64,000 nt of DNA from contig NW_025408667.1 in the NCBI RefSeq assembly GCF_020360975.1, forward strand, positions 248,001-312,000, written 5' to 3'. The notes below the pieces were generated by a model. The model did not search any database, was not told where the DNA came from, and saw only the letters and a program-made list of their open reading frames with translations. Below are positions 60,019 through 64,000 of the stretch, one piece after another. The stretch comes from Hirsutella rhossiliensis. Its lineage: Eukaryota; Ascomycota; Sordariomycetes; Hypocreales; Ophiocordycipitaceae. How positions within the stretch are numbered: the stretch's first letter is position 1; each line of letters opens with the position of its first letter. Both the position numbers and the translations under genes were made by a program.

Positions 60019-61749
60019 ATACCCTTATATTTATATTTTACTATTATAAAGAAATAATAAGTATAGGGAGGCTCTATAAAATAACCTAGTAGAAAGAGGC
60101 TTTATATTATAGTCTAAGGGAATAACCCTTAAAGATAAAAGACTTCTTATTACGGGATACCCTATAGTCGATAATCTAGGTACCTATAACGATATCGGCC
60201 TTCCTTAGGGAAGTTACCCTTAACTCCCTAAGGCTCCCTATAGAAGAAGGAACCTAGAAGCTACTAAGTAAACTCTAGGAAATCACTCGGAAATCCTAGA
60301 AATAATAACTAAGCAGATTATATATATATTTTATAGAGATTTCCCTTAAGGATATATTATACGGGGAATATACTATGATTTCCTAAGTAATAATAGCTCC
60401 TTAGGGATTATACCGATATTTCCCTAAGAAGTTACTATAAGAATATAGCGGGGAAATTATAGATAAATACCTATGCCTACCTAGGGAAAATACTAGGAAA
60501 TACCGCTAATATGCTATACTACCGTCGTACGATTATAAGGTTAAGATATTACTTAGTTAAAGCCCTAAGTAAGGTCTTACGCTCGGTATAGTATATATAG
60601 AAGATAGAGAACCTACTAGATCTTAGGCGGGTAGAGAAGAATATAGATAGTTATTACTACTCTTACTTTAACTTATAAGACTAGTAGCTAGTCTATATTT
60701 AACGCGCGTAATAACGTATAGTAGCTAGTCTATATAATACGTTTAATTACGTATAGTAGCTAGTCCGTTTAATTACCTATTAGACCTATACTAGATCCGG
60801 GTAGATAGTAAGGTTAACGTACTAGCCCTATATAGAGGGACTAGTATATAATACTTCTATTAGATATCTATAGCTTCCTATAAGGAAGGCGGGTTATAAT
60901 AAGCTTATCCTAATAAATAAGAATATATATAAAATATATAAGTTAATTACGAGTAGAATAGATACCCTATTACTTATTTTCGCTTAGTAGTTCTAAAGAT
61001 ATCTATAATATAAGAATAGGTAGGGTATAGAATATTCTAGTTAAATCTACTACTTATACTAGAGCCTATAGTCTTACGTCAACTATTACGCTATAATTAG
61101 ACTACCTATAAAGTCTAGAGGATATACTATAAATAGAGCTTTTTAAGCGTTATAGAATATACTAAAAAGCTAACTAATATATCTACTAGTAAGCGAGCAA
61201 TAGTCTATAAAAGACAAAGGATTTCCCTAGGAGTAGTAGGGGAAAATAAGTAAGTTAGTAAGTATCTTTTATAACGCTATTCTTTTAATATATTATTTAG
61301 CCTTTTATATACTTATTATAAATTCCGGACGAAATCCTACCCTATACTCCTTTAATAGCTCCTTCCGCCTATAATATCGATTACCCGATCCTACTCTTAT
61401 TACTTATACCTATTTATATTAACCTATTTTAACGGTAGCTATAGTATATACCTAAAGATATACCCCTATTAACGGTAATAGTAATAGCTAGATACTAAAG
61501 AATAAAGGGGTCTAAGGGGAACGAAGGAAAAGAGAAAGCACTAAGTAGGGTAAGGTAAAGGGAAAGAGGGCTAAAAAGGTATATTAATTAAAGAGGATAA
61601 TAAAGAGGATTATTATAAAAGAAGGAATAAAAGAAGATAATACTATCTACTAACTAAGGGGGAAAAGAGACCTCTTTTATAAACCGAATTTTCCCTCTTT
61701 CTTACTTAAACGAATAAGGGCTAAGGGATTATTTAATTAAAAAGAGGGC
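60019..61749. repeat. Unclassified repeat-like DNA, partly less RIP-mutated
   Basis: AT-rich with patches (60170-60520) that keep some CA/TG. Direct repetition of a tagctagtcyrtwtaa-type unit occurs near 60680-60770. No named protein motif or terminal repeat found. Confidence 0.4.
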
Positions 61750-64000
61750 TAGCTAGAGACTCTACTAAGAATCCTACTAAGGACCCTACTAAAGACTTTA
61801 CTACGCGGGCTATATATATATTCCTTAGGGTATAGATGCCCCTATTAAACTATATAACGAAAAAGAGGTTAAAGGGGCCCTAGCTAGCTAAGGCTAGTAA
61901 GGGCCCCTTATAATAAAAAGGCTACTACTAATAGCCTAGCTCTTATAATAGCCCTTCTTACTAGTAAGGGACTTTAACCTATACTACCTTTATTAGAACC
62001 CTTTTATAGAACCCTTTAAGGCTTAAAAGGTAGAAGCCCTTATTAGCTAGCTTAACCGCTATAAGACTTCCTTACTAATAGACCTTAAGGTAGCTATAGA
62101 ATGCACCTATTAAAGGAAAGGCTTAAAAGGGGCCTTAGTTATAGACCTTACTTTCTATAGCTGTTTTAAGTAGCTAACCTAAGCTAACTTCCGCTTCCTA
62201 AAAGCTATAAGCTTAGATTATAAGCCTATAGCCTTTAAAGCTAGCTTAAGGGGCCTTAATAAGCCCTTACTAGCTAGGCCTACTACTTATAACTATAGGA
62301 AAGTAAACTAAAAGGTCTTTTTAAAATACTTAGCTAAGAAGAAATAAGACCTCCTTATAATTATAAAGAGGGCTATAAAAAGAAATAACTTAAAAGGGAT
62401 AGCTTCCTTTTTAATAATAACCTTTATAAAGGCCTTAAATATAGCGATACTAAAAAAGAAGCCTTATAAGGGATCTAAGCCCTAGTAGACTAATATACTA
62501 ACCTCCCTTTAAAAAGCCCTAAGCTTAGCTTAACGGGCCTATATACTAGTATAGGATAAGGAGAGCTAAAGGAGCTTTATAGAAGCTTAAAATAGCTTTA
62601 AGTATACTATTAAGGCTATTAAAAAGTAATACTAAGAGAGCTTCTTAATAAAAGTAGTAGGAAAGGATATCTTTATAGCCTTTTCTTATACTAAGGCTAG
62701 AGCTAAATATAGCCTTCCTAGTATCTTATATATAAAAGAAGGGATAAAGGTAAAAGCTAATACCTTTATAGAAAAATATAAGGCTTTCTTAATAACCCTT
62801 TTTCTAACCTTAGACCTTAGCCCTAGCCCCCCCCCTTAGGCCCCCTTAATACCTAGAAAAAGAAGAGCCTCTAGGCTATATAAGTAGTAAGGGTATAGCT
62901 AAGTAGGACTAGCTAAAGCTAAAGGACCCTAAGATTAAAAGGGCTATTTTTAGCTCTTTTAATAAGAAAGCCCTTAGCTTAAACTCCCTTAGCTTCCTCC
63001 TTATTTAATATACGTATAAGGCTATCCCTATAGTCTTTAATAGGGCCTATAAAGCCTTATTTAACTAAGAATACTACCTTAAAGGGTAGAAGGAAGCTAT
63101 AAGAATTATACTTCCTAAGTAAAATAAGTAAAACTATACTATCTTTAAGGCCTATAAAGTTATAAATTTACTTAACTACTTAAGAAAAGTCCTTAAAAAG
63201 CTATATACTACCTAGCTAAGCTACTTAGAAAATACAGCTAGGCTTTTAAACCCTATATAGCTAAGGGGACGAATATAGCGGTTAGCTATAAATATAGCCT
63301 TCCTTCTTTTATACTATATTTAAAAGAAGTAAGAGTTTAATTAGAAGGCTATTACTAGTACCCTCTTATTAGATATAAAGGGCGCCTTTAACTTTATATT
63401 AAAAGAATAGCTTATAAGGATCCTAAGGGAATTAAATATCCTTAAGGCCCTTATAAGCTAGGTAGACTACTTCCTTATTAAAAGGAAGATCTAGCTAGCT
63501 TTTAAGGGGTAAGTCTAGCCCCTTATAGACCTAGTAATAGGGTACTTTAAAGGTCCCTTATTAACCTTATTTTATTCCTCTTATATATAAAGGGAATACT
63601 AGCGGCTAAGAGTTACTAGCTATTTTATATAGATAACTTTAGTATCTTTATAATATTAACCTTAAATAATATATTAAAAAGAAGGTAGCTTCTATATAAG
63701 CTGCCTTTAAAGGGCTATCCCGCTTAACCTTTATATAAAAAAGCTTATTATTTAGAACCTTTAAGTAGCTCTACTAAGCCTATATAACCTCTATAGTAAA
63801 ATATAGAGCCTAAATTTAGTATAAGGGGCCTAAGACCTTAAAAAGCCTTATAAAGCCTTTTTAAAGGCTTTAAAACTAAGCTCTTTTAAAGGTCTTAATA
63901 TTATAAAGTAAAAGTATATATATAGGTACTATCTATAAGATAATATTAATAAGCTATATAGAGCTATTTTATATATAGCTAGCTTATATATATATATATA
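61750..64000 (+). mobile_element. Tad1-like LINE (copy 2), running off the window
   Basis: Plus-strand reading shows the endonuclease motif at 61961-61987 as LVRDFNLYY (from GDFNLHH, with Gly to Arg and His to Tyr by RIP), followed by the reverse transcriptase with LLTLFYSSYIKG-like sequence and the box YIDNF at 63626-63640. It aligns with the inverted copy at 23745-25895 from about 63390 onwards. The start is approximate; a charged ORF1-like tail may lie upstream (61500-61700). The 3' end is outside the window. Confidence 0.72.

Overview
The window looks like a chromosome segment from a filamentous ascomycete (Pezizomycotina). A gene island of about 11 kb with balanced composition (roughly 9.8-20.8 kb) lies between long AT-rich blocks made of dead transposons. 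In those blocks the dinucleotides CA and TG are almost absent while CG is retained, and reading frames are broken mainly by CAG/CAA to TAG/TAA. This is the signature of repeat-induced point mutation (RIP). The spliceosomal introns are 51-78 bp for most genes (the MFS gene also has 106 bp), as is usual for such fungi.

Island, left to right: a decayed open frame (9839-10200); a complete five-exon gene for a mitochondrial succinyl-CoA ligase alpha subunit (10634-11904, +); a five-exon MFS transporter (13093-14800, +); a three-exon maltose/galactoside O-acetyltransferase-type enzyme (15240-16061, -); a six-exon mitochondrial succinyl-CoA ligase beta subunit (16813-18391, -); a broken hot-dog (HTD2/MaoC-like) acyl-CoA hydratase (19276-20102, -). 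I rebuilt the exon structures from splice signals, reading phase and family motifs. A paired alpha/beta CoA ligase, a CoA-ester hydratase, a CoA-dependent acetyltransferase and a transporter together resemble a small metabolic cluster for a dicarboxylic acid, for example itaconate-type activation and hydration. That is inference. The hydratase is already dead, so the pathway is probably decaying here. Right of it lies an intronless, bacterial-looking fragment of a nonribosomal peptide synthetase adenylation domain with an inserted flavin oxidase domain (21115-22085), like indigoidine-type synthetases. It is truncated at both ends and frameshifted.

Left block (1-9838): a Ty1/Copia element (221-6547, minus strand, two 484-bp LTRs) that seems to interrupt a second Copia-like element.

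Right block (22.1-64 kb): a Tc1/mariner-like element with 64-bp inverted repeats (22204-23706); a 5'-truncated Tad1-like LINE; and a multi-level nest. A Ty3/Gypsy element with 257-bp LTRs (27650-46294) contains a gag-only LTR element, a SINE-like element with a tRNA-type head, a second copy of the same Gypsy family, and a 373-bp miniature LTR element sitting inside its own 3' LTR. Removing the insertions gives 7805 bp for the outer Gypsy against 7782 bp for the inner one, which supports this reading. Next come a second copy of the Copia family (about 46768-52771), a second Gypsy family (186-bp LTRs) again nested in its own kind, an unclassified stretch, and a second LINE running off the window end.

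No intact transposon protein remains. The functional content is the four complete island genes.
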